Shown here: positions 1-8,845 of the stretch, piece after piece
Layout: every line of letters starts with the position of its first letter
Position numbering within the stretch: the stretch's first letter is position 1
Source of the DNA: an uncultured bacterium
GTDB taxonomy: Bacteria > Planctomycetota > UBA1135 > GCA-002686595
NCBI GenBank assembly: GCA_913058555.1
Contig: CAJXRJ010000003.1
Span: forward strand, 1 to 32,749
Direction: 5' to 3'
Length of the DNA stretch: 32,749 nt
The notes under the pieces: generated by a model
What the model was told of the DNA's origin: nothing
Databases searched by the model: none
The model's input: only the letters and a program-made list of their open reading frames with translations
Translations under genes and position numbers: made by a program

Positions 1-49
1 ATCTACACACTGCATATCGTCGGCAGCGTCAGATGTGTATAAGAGACAG
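1..49 (+). other. Illumina Nextera adapter with i5 index (not genomic)
   Basis: The window opens with the end of the P5 arm (ATCTACAC), then an 8-base block ACTGCATA, then TCGTCGGCAGCGTC, then the 19-base transposon mosaic end AGATGTGTATAAGAGACAG. This is the order of the Nextera read-1 adapter. The 8-base block matches, from memory, the standard i5 index S506/N506. Genomic sequence therefore starts at base 50, and this end is a contig end made from untrimmed reads. ORFs reaching into it should be ignored. Confidence 0.97.
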
Positions 50-173
50 AGGCGGAGTCATGCAGCGTGTAGCGACCTCACCAGCGGATCAGCATTGGAT
101 TCCTTGACCGTTCAGCTGAAACCGGGCTCGACTTCGCTTCGCTCGGTCAGCGGTGATGACCGCCTCGCGGCAT

Positions 174-2579
174 CTACAAGACGATGCGCGCTCGCACGCG
201 GCCGGCTGGGTCGCGCAGCAAGAGCGTCTCACCGGCGGCGAGGTTTCCGCTGAACGGGCCCACGACGAAGTGCCCCTCACCGGCGTGCGGTGAAGTCGTT
301 CGCTCGCGGAACGCCCGCGAGTCGGCGCAAAGGTACACCTGCCCACCGGCCTCGACCACTGTCCCCGGCGGAAGCGTCATGGTCACGGCGCCCTCCAGGC
401 GATAGCCCGAGAGGTCCGTCGCCCAGGCTGCATCATTGGTGAGCTCGATGTACTCCTCGTCGTTGTTGCCAGACGCAGGTGACAGGTCAAAGCCTGTGAC
501 TCGCAGGCTCGTGCGACGCGAGTTGCCCCCCGGTACCAGTCCGCCATTGGCCGCAAGCAGGCTCCCGTAAAGGTGCCCGCGCCGATTGACCACGTAGCCC
601 GAGATCATGCGGTCCTTCGCCTGCAGGAAGGTCCGGGACGTCTGCCATGTTGGTACGCCCCAGCGCGCCGCGTCCAGCGCGACGTCGGGTGCCATCAGGG
701 TGTAGGCGTCCTCGATGAGGTTCTCCATCCACAGCTCCGATGCCGGTGTGCCCGGCGGCTGAAGGAACTGGTCGCAAACCGTTCGCAACCGACGCAGGTA
801 CATCTCACGGAGCCGCGGGCTCCCGTAGATCCGGTCGATGAGGCGATTCCAGAATCCATCACTGTTCGGGTGCTGGCTATCGCCAATCAGCGGGTGGCTG
901 TTCTGGAAATGATTGTACGAGAGCCGATCGTTGAGGACTCCGCCGTTGTTCAGGTGGTAGTTGCGTCCCCACGTGAGATCCTTGTCCCACGGGATGAACT
1001 CCCATTCGCCATCGCCGTCCGAATCCCGATAGAAGTAGTAGTTCTTGTGGCAGTGATCGTTCTCGTGGATCAGCCAAGAAGCCGCCAGGTAGTTAATCAC
1101 CCTCGGCACGTCGAGGTTGTCGAACAGGTAGTCCTCCATCCCCGGCCCGACCTGCTGAACGGCTGAAACGATGGCCTGCAGGTCCGAGTTATTCTCATGG
1201 GTGCGGGTGACCTTTTCGACACCCGAGGTTCCGCTCGAGAACGTGTTGTACATCTTGTAGAGCGCGCCATTCGGATCCTCGCCGGCCCGTTCGAGGTAGA
1301 AGCGATCCGGCTCCTCGATGAAGGTCTGGACGGAGTAGAAGGTGCCGTTCTGCTCCAGCCGCACGGGAAACGAGGTAGAGCTCAGGGAGCCGACTTCCTC
1401 GTACACGCGATACGACAAAGACTGCCGGACGTGCGCCTTGTCGGACCAGTGTGTGTTGAGGTTGGCCTCGTCGATCGGGACGCCAAGGTCCTGGAGGACC
1501 GGCCGGTGATCCGGGTTGAAGTCGAACTTGAAGCTCTTGCGCGGGTAACCGGCAGAGCTCGACCCCCGGCGGTTGACCTTGACGTTGTCGTAGAATTCGC
1601 CTTCGATCCACAGCGAGCAGCGCGTGCCCGCTGATGTGTTTGCCGCGGAGGGGTTCTGGATGAACCACTCCCAGACGGGCAGCGGGCTGACCCCCAGGCT
1701 CGGATCAAGGACGACCGTGCCATGCCACTCGGGCGAGCCCAAGGGGCTCAGGAAGGCAGGCAGGGTCGTCGTGCCGATGGAGTCGGAGACGATGATCTTG
1801 TAGCGCAGCATCTCGCCCGGGCCAGTCAGCGAGGAGCCGATGGAACTCGTGTAGATCCCATCACTGGCAAAAGCGTCCGGCGCAACACCGTCGTCGAACA
1901 TGGGCACGCTCTGCTGGGCGCCATGCATGATGCGGTACACAAGGTCGACGCTCGGTGCACTCGCGCCAAGTGTGGGGGCCCTCACCGACACGACGAGATC
2001 GTCGTTGTCGCTGGGTTGGTGCGGCGTGTGCATCGTGTCCCATGCCGGAGGCCCGCCGGCCGAGTTCGGAGCGTTGGGTGTCGGTACCGTGAAGAAACGA
2101 GGTTCGGTCGTTGGGGCCGGGTTGAATGACAGCCCGTAGGAGATGTCGTCCGTCTGCGGAGGGAACTCAGGTGTGTAGGCCGAGGCGATCGTTCCCGCGG
2201 GATCCACGAGTGCAAGGTACTCACCGCTTCCCGAGAGCTTGAAGTTCGTGTGGAGCGTCCCCGCGGGGTCGCGTCGGTTCTTGCTCGACGCGAAGATGAC
2301 CAGGAAGCCGCTTTCACTCAGGTTCGTTCCCGGTGGGAACGTCCACTTCGTCAGATCGCCCGGATCATCGGTGAGGGCCCATCCGCTGAGATTGACGGGG
2401 CCCGCGCCCGGAATGTTGTGCACTTCGATCCAGTCCGAGTGATCGCCGTCCTCGTCCTGGAGGCCGTTGTCGTTGCGGGCCAGCAGCTCGGTGATCACTG
2501 GCCCTTGGGCCAGAACAGAATTCACGAGATACGGCGCCAGCAGGATGGCGAGGGAGAAGTGGCGGCTGAGACGGGTCAT
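174..2579 (-). CDS. Secreted CotH-kinase protein flanked by two lamin-tail domains
   Basis: A predicted exported protein of 801 aa. I start at the ATG giving MTRLSRHFSL, which begins a clear signal peptide (hydrophobic core, cleavage near VLA-QG). An ATG at 2606 is possible. The longer ORF start at 2723 would put low-complexity residues before the signal. Domains in order: a lamin-tail domain (about residues 25-150, 'SDWIEVHN', 'LSGWALTDD'), a linker, a CotH-kinase domain (about 300-640), and a second lamin-tail domain at the C terminus ('EEYIELTND', 'LSGYRLEG'). CotH signs are RRGSSSAGYPRKSFKFDF near its start and FIPWDKDLTWG with an upstream NDHCHKNYYFY block. CotH proteins are atypical protein kinases known from Bacillus spore coat; the role in this type of bacterium is not known. 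The stop is genuine, 125 bases inside the contig. A small hairpin (GCGGT/ACCGC) lies just beyond it without a T tract. Confidence 0.88.
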   Translation of the reverse strand: MTRLSRHFSLAILLAPYLVNSVLAQGPVITELLARNDNGLQDEDGDHSDWIEVHNIPGAGPVNLSGWALTDDPGDLTKWTFPPGTNLSESGFLVIFASSKNRRDPAGTLHTNFKLSGSGEYLALVDPAGTIASAYTPEFPPQTDDISYGLSFNPAPTTEPRFFTVPTPNAPNSAGGPPAWDTMHTPHQPSDNDDLVVSVRAPTLGASAPSVDLVYRIMHGAQQSVPMFDDGVAPDAFASDGIYTSSIGSSLTGPGEMLRYKIIVSDSIGTTTLPAFLSPLGSPEWHGTVVLDPSLGVSPLPVWEWFIQNPSAANTSAGTRCSLWIEGEFYDNVKVNRRGSSSAGYPRKSFKFDFNPDHRPVLQDLGVPIDEANLNTHWSDKAHVRQSLSYRVYEEVGSLSSTSFPVRLEQNGTFYSVQTFIEEPDRFYLERAGEDPNGALYKMYNTFSSGTSGVEKVTRTHENNSDLQAIVSAVQQVGPGMEDYLFDNLDVPRVINYLAASWLIHENDHCHKNYYFYRDSDGDGEWEFIPWDKDLTWGRNYHLNNGGVLNDRLSYNHFQNSHPLIGDSQHPNSDGFWNRLIDRIYGSPRLREMYLRRLRTVCDQFLQPPGTPASELWMENLIEDAYTLMAPDVALDAARWGVPTWQTSRTFLQAKDRMISGYVVNRRGHLYGSLLAANGGLVPGGNSRRTSLRVTGFDLSPASGNNDEEYIELTNDAAWATDLSGYRLEGAVTMTLPPGTVVEAGGQVYLCADSRAFRERTTSPHAGEGHFVVGPFSGNLAAGETLLLRDPAGRVRARIVL

Positions 2580-2723
2580 AGGCGAGGGTGATGGAGGGTT
2601 TTCCATCCTGACATAATCTGCCGCCTCTGACGGGGGAGGCCCCAGGCTGGGACCAGGGGGAGGGCAGCAACGCCCGCCCGTGGTACCCTCTGCTCTCCGG
2701 CCGTAGCCCGCTAGCCCCACCAC

Positions 2724-3803
2724 ATGCGCTCCAACCTACTATTCACATTGCTCTGCTGTGCGCTCCTCGCACCGGAGCAGGCCGCGGCGCAAGCCGGAGT
2801 CTTCGTCGATCTTGGACCCGCAGGCATTCACGGCGCACCGAGCGCCGCGCACGGCGCTGCCGCGGGCATCGCTGGGTTCTGGAACGAAATCGACACCGAC
2901 GCCATCGGCGCGGGCGGGTTCCCGTTCACTGCGACCGGCCTCGTCGATTTGAGCGGGGCCGGGACTGGCATCACGGTCACCTTCGACGACCTCGGCTCGG
3001 GGATGGACGCGTTCCTTTACGACAACCCCGCGACCTCCGGCGGCGTCGACGCGTTGCTCGACGACCTCGCCTTCTTCGGCGGAGCGGCCATCCTCGAGGT
3101 CCGAGGCCTCATGCCCGGTCGCTACGAAGTCTTCACATACGCGACGACGCCCGACGGCGCGCCCCACGAGACGCGCGTGCGCGTGATCGGTTCACCCGAC
3201 CCGTCGCAAGATGTTGGCGGACCTTTCGCCGGCGGGTACGCGCTTGGCGTCACCCATGCGCGCCATGAGATCACGGTGGGCCCAGGCGGCACGGTGTTGA
3301 TCCGGCTCGACGTGGCTGCGGAGTTCATGTCAGTCAACGGCTTTCAGATTGTGCCGTTCGGAGCGGCGGCAGACTTGGGGGCAACGTATTGCTCGCCCGC
3401 CGTCCTCAACGCGTCAGGGGACGCAGGCGAGATTTCCGCTCTTGGCAGCGCGCGCCGCAGTTCCAACGACGTCACGCTCACGGCGAGCTCTCTCCCGCAG
3501 AACCAGTTCGGTTTCTTCCTCAACAGCCAGACGCAGGGATTCGTCGTGGCTCCCGGCGGGAGCATAGGCAACCTATGTCTCGGCGGCTCCATTGGCCGCT
3601 ACGCCGGCCCAGGTCAGGTGCTGAGCAGCGGCGCCACGGGTGCGTTCTCCCTCGCGCTCGACCTCGCGATCACTCCGACGCCGTCGGGGCTGGTGTCGAT
3701 ATCGCCTGGAGAGACGTGGAACTTCCAAGCGTGGTACCGGGACACCGTGCTGGGCATCCCAATATCGAACTTCACGGACGGCCTGGCGATCACGTTCCTT
3801 TGA
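2724..3803 (+). CDS. Secreted protein with 'YCSP...NFTDG.AITF' C-terminal domain
   Basis: A 359-aa exported protein of unknown function, divergent from the CotH gene across about 145 bp. Residues 1-24 form a signal peptide ending AAAQA. Residues about 25-215 are a beta-rich region ('FVDLGPAG', 'FWNEID', 'GRYEVFTYA') that resembles a galactose-binding-like fold, but I cannot place it. Residues about 219-359 form a distinct module with two cysteines (C223 in TYCSP, C285 in LCLGG), the block 'LCLGGSIGRY', then 'TWNFQAWYRD', and the ending 'NFTDGLAITFL'. The same module closes the protein at 11628-14114. I recall this module from many planctomycete secreted proteins, where it is an uncharacterised C-terminal domain. 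No Shine-Dalgarno sequence is visible before the ATG. The function is unknown; the domain assignment is more certain than the role. Confidence 0.85.
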   Translation: MRSNLLFTLLCCALLAPEQAAAQAGVFVDLGPAGIHGAPSAAHGAAAGIAGFWNEIDTDAIGAGGFPFTATGLVDLSGAGTGITVTFDDLGSGMDAFLYDNPATSGGVDALLDDLAFFGGAAILEVRGLMPGRYEVFTYATTPDGAPHETRVRVIGSPDPSQDVGGPFAGGYALGVTHARHEITVGPGGTVLIRLDVAAEFMSVNGFQIVPFGAAADLGATYCSPAVLNASGDAGEISALGSARRSSNDVTLTASSLPQNQFGFFLNSQTQGFVVAPGGSIGNLCLGGSIGRYAGPGQVLSSGATGAFSLALDLAITPTPSGLVSISPGETWNFQAWYRDTVLGIPISNFTDGLAITFL

Positions 3804-4297
3804 GGGGTAGGCGCAGCCGTCGCCACTTCAGTCAGCCAGTCAGGTCAGGGGCGATGGCGACAGCGACCTCCTCTCGGCATCGTCGGCAGAGGTCAAGGTC
3901 GCATTGATGCCGACGCCCCTTGGCCCCGTGGAGGTCCAGCCCAGCGAGGCATGGAGTTCCAAGCCTTGTCACCACGATGTGAACCCAGGGCCGGCAAGCA
4001 ACCTCACGGACAGGGCTAGCGTGACGTGCAGGTCGGCGCCGGCTGGGAAGCCCCTCGTCGCTCGCTCCGCGTGAACCGCGGGGGGGGAGCATTTGACCTT
4101 TCGCGGCGCGGGCGCGGCCGCCCGCCACCCGTGGGCCGCCAGGGCTCGTCGGTCACTCCGATCCTTCGGGAAGGTCTTGCCCCGTGTCCACGCCGTTGTT
4201 TCCGCGTGGGGACTTCGACCCGCTAGGCGCTGCGCCCGAGCGCTTCCGGCGGTCTCAGCTGGGGGCTCCGAGACGGAAGCGCCCCCTGGGTCGCGAG
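3804..4297. other. Gene-free gap between convergent genes
   Basis: Nearly 500 bases lie between the convergent ends of the secreted protein and the FG-GAP gene. I read all frames and see only short arginine- and proline-rich ORFs of the kind random GC-rich DNA gives, with no recognisable domain. There is a small CCTT/AAGG hairpin near 4164-4175 and a run of eight G near 4080, but nothing with a T tract that would make a convincing terminator. Confidence 0.6.
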
Positions 4298-6622
4298 TCA
4301 GCGGGCCAGATTCTCGAAGAGCCAGAGCGTCTGCGTGTGCCAGCCGATGGAGACCACGTCGAGGTCTCCGTCACCGTCGATGTCTACCGGGAGCGATCCA
4401 TCGTGGTGGTCGATCGCGCCTTTCCCGTCGTCGGCGACGTGCTCGACGAAGCGCGCTCCCCGGTCGATGTTCTCGAAGATCAGCAAGCGATTGCGCTCAG
4501 CGCGGTGCTCGCCGACCACGACGTCAACGTCCCCGTCAGAGTCCATGTCCGCCGTGTGCATGCTGTAGCCCTCCCCCGGGACCTGCGCGATCTCGTGACG
4601 GGTCCAGGGCTCGGTCGGATCCTCGTGCGCCGCGTACCAGACGAGGTCCGTCGCGCCCTCGAAGCTGACGACGGCGTCGAGGCGTCCGTCGCCGTTCATG
4701 TCGGCCAGGCTGCAACGATCGCATGCGGGGATACCGCCGGGCGCATGACGAGTGGGGGCTAGGTCCTTGGCCCCGTCCAAAACGTGTGGGATTGGCGCCG
4801 GCCCTCCGAGTTCGAGCCACTCGGTCCCGAGTAGCAGATCGATGTCCCCGTCCCCGTCGAGGTCACCGGCAGCCAGGTCCTCGGCGAGGGAGCGTTCCGA
4901 GAAGACCGACGCCGTCCACGTCTCTTCGGTCGGTCGCGCGGGAATGCGCAGCCCCGTCAAGCCCTTGCCGCGATCGTGCCAGCTCAGGACGACGGTGCGG
5001 CCGCCGGGTCCCTCGAGGAGTGCCCGCCCCTGGAGAAAGTCGCCCCAGCCGCTCGCTTCGATGTTGATGTGTGCCGTGAATCCGCCGCGGCCGTCACCCC
5101 TGGCCCAGGCGAAGGTGCGGTTGGAAGCCGAACCCTTGCCCTGTGTCCCAAGCACATCAACGTGCCCGTCGCCGTCCAGGTCGTGGACCAGCGCCGTCTG
5201 CCCTAAGGGCGCTGGCAGCGCGCGCGACTCCCAGTCCCCGCGGGCCTCGCCCGGGTTGACGTACCAGTGGCCGCCCGCGACGACGTCCATGTCCCCGTCG
5301 CCATCGAGGTCCGCCGCATCGACGAAGATCGCGCGTGCCGGAAGCTCGCCCTGGATGCGGTGCCGGCTCCATGCATCCAGCGTCTTGGGCGGCGGGCGGT
5401 TCTCGAAGACGCGGACGGGGGCGTCCGTCCACGAGTGTGCACTGGCGATGTCCTGGTCCCCGTCCCCGTCGATGTCGACGAGCTGCGCCTTGTAGGTGGG
5501 CTCTTCAGCGAGAACATGCCGCCGAAAGGAACGTGCGCCGCCTTCGTTCTCGAGCAGCAGCAGCATCGGTTCAGGGGCGCGCTTGCTCATGCCAGCGATC
5601 AGGTCGAGGTCTCCGTCACCGTCGAAGTCCGTGACCTCGAAACTGTGGCAGCAGTCGACGGGGAGGAGTTCATGCCGCTCCCACCCGTCTGGACCCCGCT
5701 CCGGATCGACGTTGCGGTACCAGGTCACCGGGACCCCAAGCTTCTCTGGCTGGGCGACCGCCAGGTCCTGACGTCCATCCCCATCCAAATCGGCGACCTG
5801 CGGCAGGGCCGCAAAATCCATCCAGCTCCCCGTGTCGTCTTCGAACCACTTCGGGTCGTAGATAAACTCCTCGAACTCGTCGGTCCACGGATCGGGGGGC
5901 GTGCGCCACCAGTAGCCGTTGAGCACCAGGTCCATGTCCCCGTCCCCGTCGAGGTCGCCGAGGGCCAGGCCCTCGCGCAGCTTGCAGGGCATGAGACGCG
6001 ATCGGAAGGTTCCATCTTCGAGCCGCGAGTAGAGTGCCACGACTTGCAGCGTCCGCACCACCACGTCGAGCACGCCGTCGCCATCCAGGTCGTGGACCTT
6101 GATGTCCTTCACCTCGCCTTTCGGATCGACCGTCCCGAGCATGTGCTCCGTCCAATCCCCCGTGCCATCTCCGCCGGGGTGTTCGTACCAGGCGAGCTTG
6201 CCGAGGGAATGGGTCCCGACCGGCGCAACCAGGTCGAGGTCGCCGTCGCCGTCCAGGTCACCTGAGCCGAGTTCGTCTCCGTAGTAGCGGGCGGTCCCAA
6301 CGAGGGTCGATGTGCGCCCGCCGTCGCCTAGCCATCGCAGTTCGCCAGGGACCTCGCCGACGCCCCAGGTCTGGACCACAAGGTCCGGGCGGCCGTCCGC
6401 ATCGATATCGGCGGCGAGAACGCGGCCGCCGAGGTTCTCGGACCAGATCGTGATCGGGGCCGGGGCCGAAGTCAGGGTCGGGCGCACGGTCGCGGTCCCG
6501 CTGCCCTCCTGCGAATCAAGGCCCCGGAGGGCTGCGGCTCCCAGGGCGACCAATGAACTCCCCACGAGGACCGCGCGCAGCGCTACACCCTGTCGGCGGT
6601 CCGTTCGTTGCTCGTCGTTCAT
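4298..6622 (-). CDS. Exported FG-GAP/VCBS repeat protein
   Basis: A 774-aa protein built almost entirely of FG-GAP/VCBS repeats. I count 13 calcium-binding-type motifs of the form D-x-D/N-x-D-G-x-x-D, such as DLDGDGDLDLVA, DFDGDGDLDLIA and DMNGDGRLDAVV, spaced about 45-70 residues apart. The repeats should fold into one or two seven-bladed propellers, usually surface or secreted adhesion or scaffold modules. The start MNDEQRTDRR gives an N-terminal hydrophobic stretch (AVLVGSSLVALGAAAL) that can serve as signal peptide or anchor, and GAAGG precedes the ATG. The ORF track's 6901 start is rejected because 6740-6901 carries an opposite-strand transposase fossil. An ATG at 6652 is the only close alternative. 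The GC-rich repeats produce long antisense ORFs that are not genes. The ligand is unknown. Confidence 0.85.
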   Translation of the reverse strand: MNDEQRTDRRQGVALRAVLVGSSLVALGAAALRGLDSQEGSGTATVRPTLTSAPAPITIWSENLGGRVLAADIDADGRPDLVVQTWGVGEVPGELRWLGDGGRTSTLVGTARYYGDELGSGDLDGDGDLDLVAPVGTHSLGKLAWYEHPGGDGTGDWTEHMLGTVDPKGEVKDIKVHDLDGDGVLDVVVRTLQVVALYSRLEDGTFRSRLMPCKLREGLALGDLDGDGDMDLVLNGYWWRTPPDPWTDEFEEFIYDPKWFEDDTGSWMDFAALPQVADLDGDGRQDLAVAQPEKLGVPVTWYRNVDPERGPDGWERHELLPVDCCHSFEVTDFDGDGDLDLIAGMSKRAPEPMLLLLENEGGARSFRRHVLAEEPTYKAQLVDIDGDGDQDIASAHSWTDAPVRVFENRPPPKTLDAWSRHRIQGELPARAIFVDAADLDGDGDMDVVAGGHWYVNPGEARGDWESRALPAPLGQTALVHDLDGDGHVDVLGTQGKGSASNRTFAWARGDGRGGFTAHINIEASGWGDFLQGRALLEGPGGRTVVLSWHDRGKGLTGLRIPARPTEETWTASVFSERSLAEDLAAGDLDGDGDIDLLLGTEWLELGGPAPIPHVLDGAKDLAPTRHAPGGIPACDRCSLADMNGDGRLDAVVSFEGATDLVWYAAHEDPTEPWTRHEIAQVPGEGYSMHTADMDSDGDVDVVVGEHRAERNRLLIFENIDRGARFVEHVADDGKGAIDHHDGSLPVDIDGDGDLDVVSIGWHTQTLWLFENLAR

Positions 6623-6739
6623 GGGCCCTTCATCGTCCGCTCGGCGATTCATCCGCGCCAGAACTTGCCCGCAGCTTTGTCCATTTGTCCAGGAAGCGAA
6701 CTGGGCGCGGCCGGGAGCCATACTGCGACACTGAACGGC

Positions 6740-7132
6740 ATGGGGGCACGGATACCGATCTCTGGGGCGACCACCGCCTTGATGCTGCGTCTCGCCTTCC
6801 ACCTGCCGCGACGTTCGGCCATGGGCGGCGGGATCGACCTGATCAGCGCTAGCAGCGGCCTCGCGGTCGTGGCCGAGGGGAAATGGGCGGCCGCTGGACA
6901 CGGCGCCAGGGTCGACGGGGCTGAATGAGGGTGCAGCTTAGCGTTGACGCGGCTGGAGAGCTTGTCGCGTACTTTCCTGTCCGACAGCGCCATCCATGAC
7001 GATGCCACGGGCGTTGCGAGCATTGTCAGCGCGAGCGAGCGCGTTCGGTCGGTGACAGCTGACGCCGCGTACGACTCGATAGGGATCTACAACGCCGCCG
7101 ATGGCAAGGGAGCGCAGGCCGCCATCAGCTAG
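6740..7132 (+). mobile_element. Fossil of an IS5-type (DDE_Tnp_1) transposase
   Basis: A decayed transposase in three frame segments. The first (about 6755-6928) reads 'TALMLRLAFHLPRRS', then 'GGIDLISASSGLAVVAEGKWAAAGHG'. This matches the IS5-group pattern 'TALTLRL.FHLPLRQTEG' followed by 'IHLIVDSTGL.V.GEGEW...KHG', with the region between them deleted. The second (about 6890-6972) reads 'RQGRRG*MRVQLSVDAAGELVAY', matching 'GRRGWRKLHLAVD..TGEIVA', with TGA replacing a Trp codon. The third (6974-7132) reads 'FLSDSAIHDDATG' and then 'VTADAAYDSIGIYNAADGKGAQAAIS', matching 'VTADGAYD...Y.AI..RGA...IPP'. The expected Asp of the first catalytic motif is lost (VDSTGL has become SASSGL). With a deletion, two frameshifts and a stop, it cannot be active. 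Family assignment comes from remembered consensus patterns. Confidence 0.72.
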
Positions 7133-7146
7133 CCTCCGACAGGCGC

Positions 7147-7308
7147 AGTGTGGGGGGACCGAGCAGCACCGACCGAAACGCCATCTGCTGGATCGCGGTC
7201 ATGCGGTTGCTGGAGGACTCGCGTGACGCCTTGATCATCGTCCAGCCGGCAATGGAGTCCCTTGGGGAATGCGCGCGGGAGTGGTCCCGGCGCCGGGCAG
7301 CATGCGGC
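7147..7308 (+). mobile_element. Possible fossil of an rve-type integrase/transposase
   Basis: The plus frame reads 'TDRNAICWIAVMRLLEDSRDALIIVQP' and then '...ECAREWSRRRA'. This resembles the segment 'DR.FW..L.RLW..WRDAL.IVQP.TV.RWHR.G.R.YW..KSR' of IS481/IS3-like integrases. The expected 'TVxRWHR' is not there, so a small deletion would be needed. It sits directly between the IS5 fossil and the end of the propeller pseudogene, a plausible place for another relic. The match is short and could be chance. Confidence 0.33.
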
Positions 7309-8535
7309 TTACTGATCGAGCAGCCGCGGCCAGTCCGTGATGAGTTGATCCGGTGGCTGGCGCGTGGCTCGGTCCGCACGCATCACGAGGAAGCGCTGGC
7401 CATCGGGCGTGACGTTGAACGCCTGCAGGTCGTCACCCGAGTCGGGAAGAACGAGCTCGGGTGCATCGTCGACGGGGCCGTCCTTGGCGAACGCCACGGC
7501 GAACACGCCTTCCTGGCAGCGGTAGAAGAGCTCGGTCCCGTCCCCGTTCCAGCATGGATCGAATCCGCTGTCGGTCGAAATGCGTGTGCGCTTCTTGAGC
7601 TCGGGGTAGGTCGCCACGTAGACCTCGGACCGGCCTGTCTCGTCGCTCTCGTAGGCAAGCCAGCGCCCGTCAGGCGACATGGACGGGTTCCTCTCGCTGG
7701 GAGGCGTCACAAGAAGCGGGCGCCGCTCGAGCGTGTCGATCTCGACGATCCACAGGTCGTATCCCGCGTCCGCGCGTTGCCGGTAGATCACCGACTTCCC
7801 GTCCGCGGTCCAGCAGCCCAGACTGTGTGAGGATCCGTCGTAGGGAACGATCTCCTTCGGCGCACCACTATCCACGTCCAGAACGTACACGCGCGGTGGC
7901 CCCTTTCAGTCGGCAAGGAAGGCGATGCGCGTGCCGTCGGGAGACCATCTGGGGGCGTCGGCCCAGCGTTCATGCGAAGTCGCGCGCGTCGAGACGCCCC
8001 GTTCGAGGTCACGGATCCACAGGTCTTGAGAGCCCGTCTCGTTCTTGATCGCGACGGCGAGCCGCCTGCCCGCACGGTCGAGTCGCAGGCTGTCATCGTA
8101 GTCGTCCGCTTCGGCCACCTGCGCGAGAGTCCGTCCTCCGCGCGCGACCCGCTCTAGGTCAGACTTCCCGCTGACTTTGCGGTAGACGAGCGTCCCCTCG
8201 TCGGAGAAGGAGAAGAACGCGGCGCCCCGTGAGAGGAAGCCCCAGACCCCCTCGACCAGCTGCCGCGGGCTCCCCGCAACCTCGTGCGTATCTGCGTCGA
8301 AGGCCTGAACCAGCAGGCGACCGGCCTCGCACCACGCGAGCCAACCCGGTGAGACGTACTCCGAGCGCGAGGCGCCTCGGGCGATGCGCTTCATCGTTCG
8401 CGTTTCGAGCGATGCGACGTGAATCCAGGCGCCCTCGTCGGTCTGCACGGTGAGGAGGAATCTGCGCGCGCCGGGCAGGTAAGCGGGCCAGAACCGATCG
8501 GGGTGTCGTTGGTGCATGACCACCGGCCTCAAGAG
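7309..8535 (-). pseudogene. Broken PD40/TolB-like beta-propeller, probably from a Ser/Thr kinase
   Basis: Two ORFs in the same frame (7906-8694 and 7309-7890) together make one PD40-type propeller. The joint reads FLAD-TGA-KGPPRVYVLDV, where family members have an Arg (as in 'SDRxGPPxxYV'). A single CGA to TGA change would create exactly this stop. Upstream motifs are 'FWPAYLPGARRFLL', 'SPRQLVEGV', 'DDSLRLDRAGRRLAVAI', 'QDLWIRDLERG' and 'WSPDGTRIAF'. Downstream are 'MSPDGRWLAYESDETGRSEVYVATYP' and 'NVTPDGQRFLV'. This order is typical of the extracytoplasmic half of bacterial Ser/Thr protein kinases with WD40-like sensors. The expected kinase domain and transmembrane helix are missing: family similarity ends near 8535 and the upstream sequence is unrelated. 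So the gene is truncated at the N terminus and nonsense-mutated. A sequencing error could explain the TGA but not the missing front half. Confidence 0.82.
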
Positions 8536-8845
8536 CGACCCTGGGCCGCAGCCTGAGCGTTGGAGGCGCTGGTGAGCACGCCGTTCTAGCATTCTGAGGG
8601 GATGATCTCGTGCCTCCATCCGAAACTCAAGACTCGCTACCGCGTGACCAATAGGCGTGAGCAAAAACAAGAGGTGGTGCAGCGCGGCGACCACACGGGC
8701 CGGCTGTTACCGGGGACGTGCTCGCATGCAGCGCTCTCAATCGGATGCGTGAGCGCGGGGGGCCGATGCCCGTAGAGTTGGCCCATTGACCTCGGAGGGG
8801 ATGGGGGACCCCTCCCCGTCTTGTCTCACCGCTGAGCCGCCGCAG
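8536..8845. other. Gap between propeller pseudogene and integrase fossil
   Basis: No gene is recognised. The ORF that extends the propeller upstream through here has no family resemblance and looks like junction DNA. A strong G/C hairpin lies near 8797-8817 (GGGGATGGGG facing CCCCTCCCC, one bulged T, a very short loop), followed by GTCTTGTCT. It is terminator-like on the plus strand but has no intact gene in front of it. It may be part of the neighbouring element's end. Confidence 0.4.

Noticed and set aside
3832-4128. 98-aa minus-strand ORF with several Cys (CDLDLCRRC)
   Set aside because: No recognisable domain, no ribosome site, and composition like other random GC-rich frames.
5267-6265. 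332-aa plus-strand ORF opposite the FG-GAP gene
   Set aside because: It is the antisense of Asp/Gly-rich repeats in GC-rich DNA; the minus strand has clear FG-GAP motifs and this one has none.
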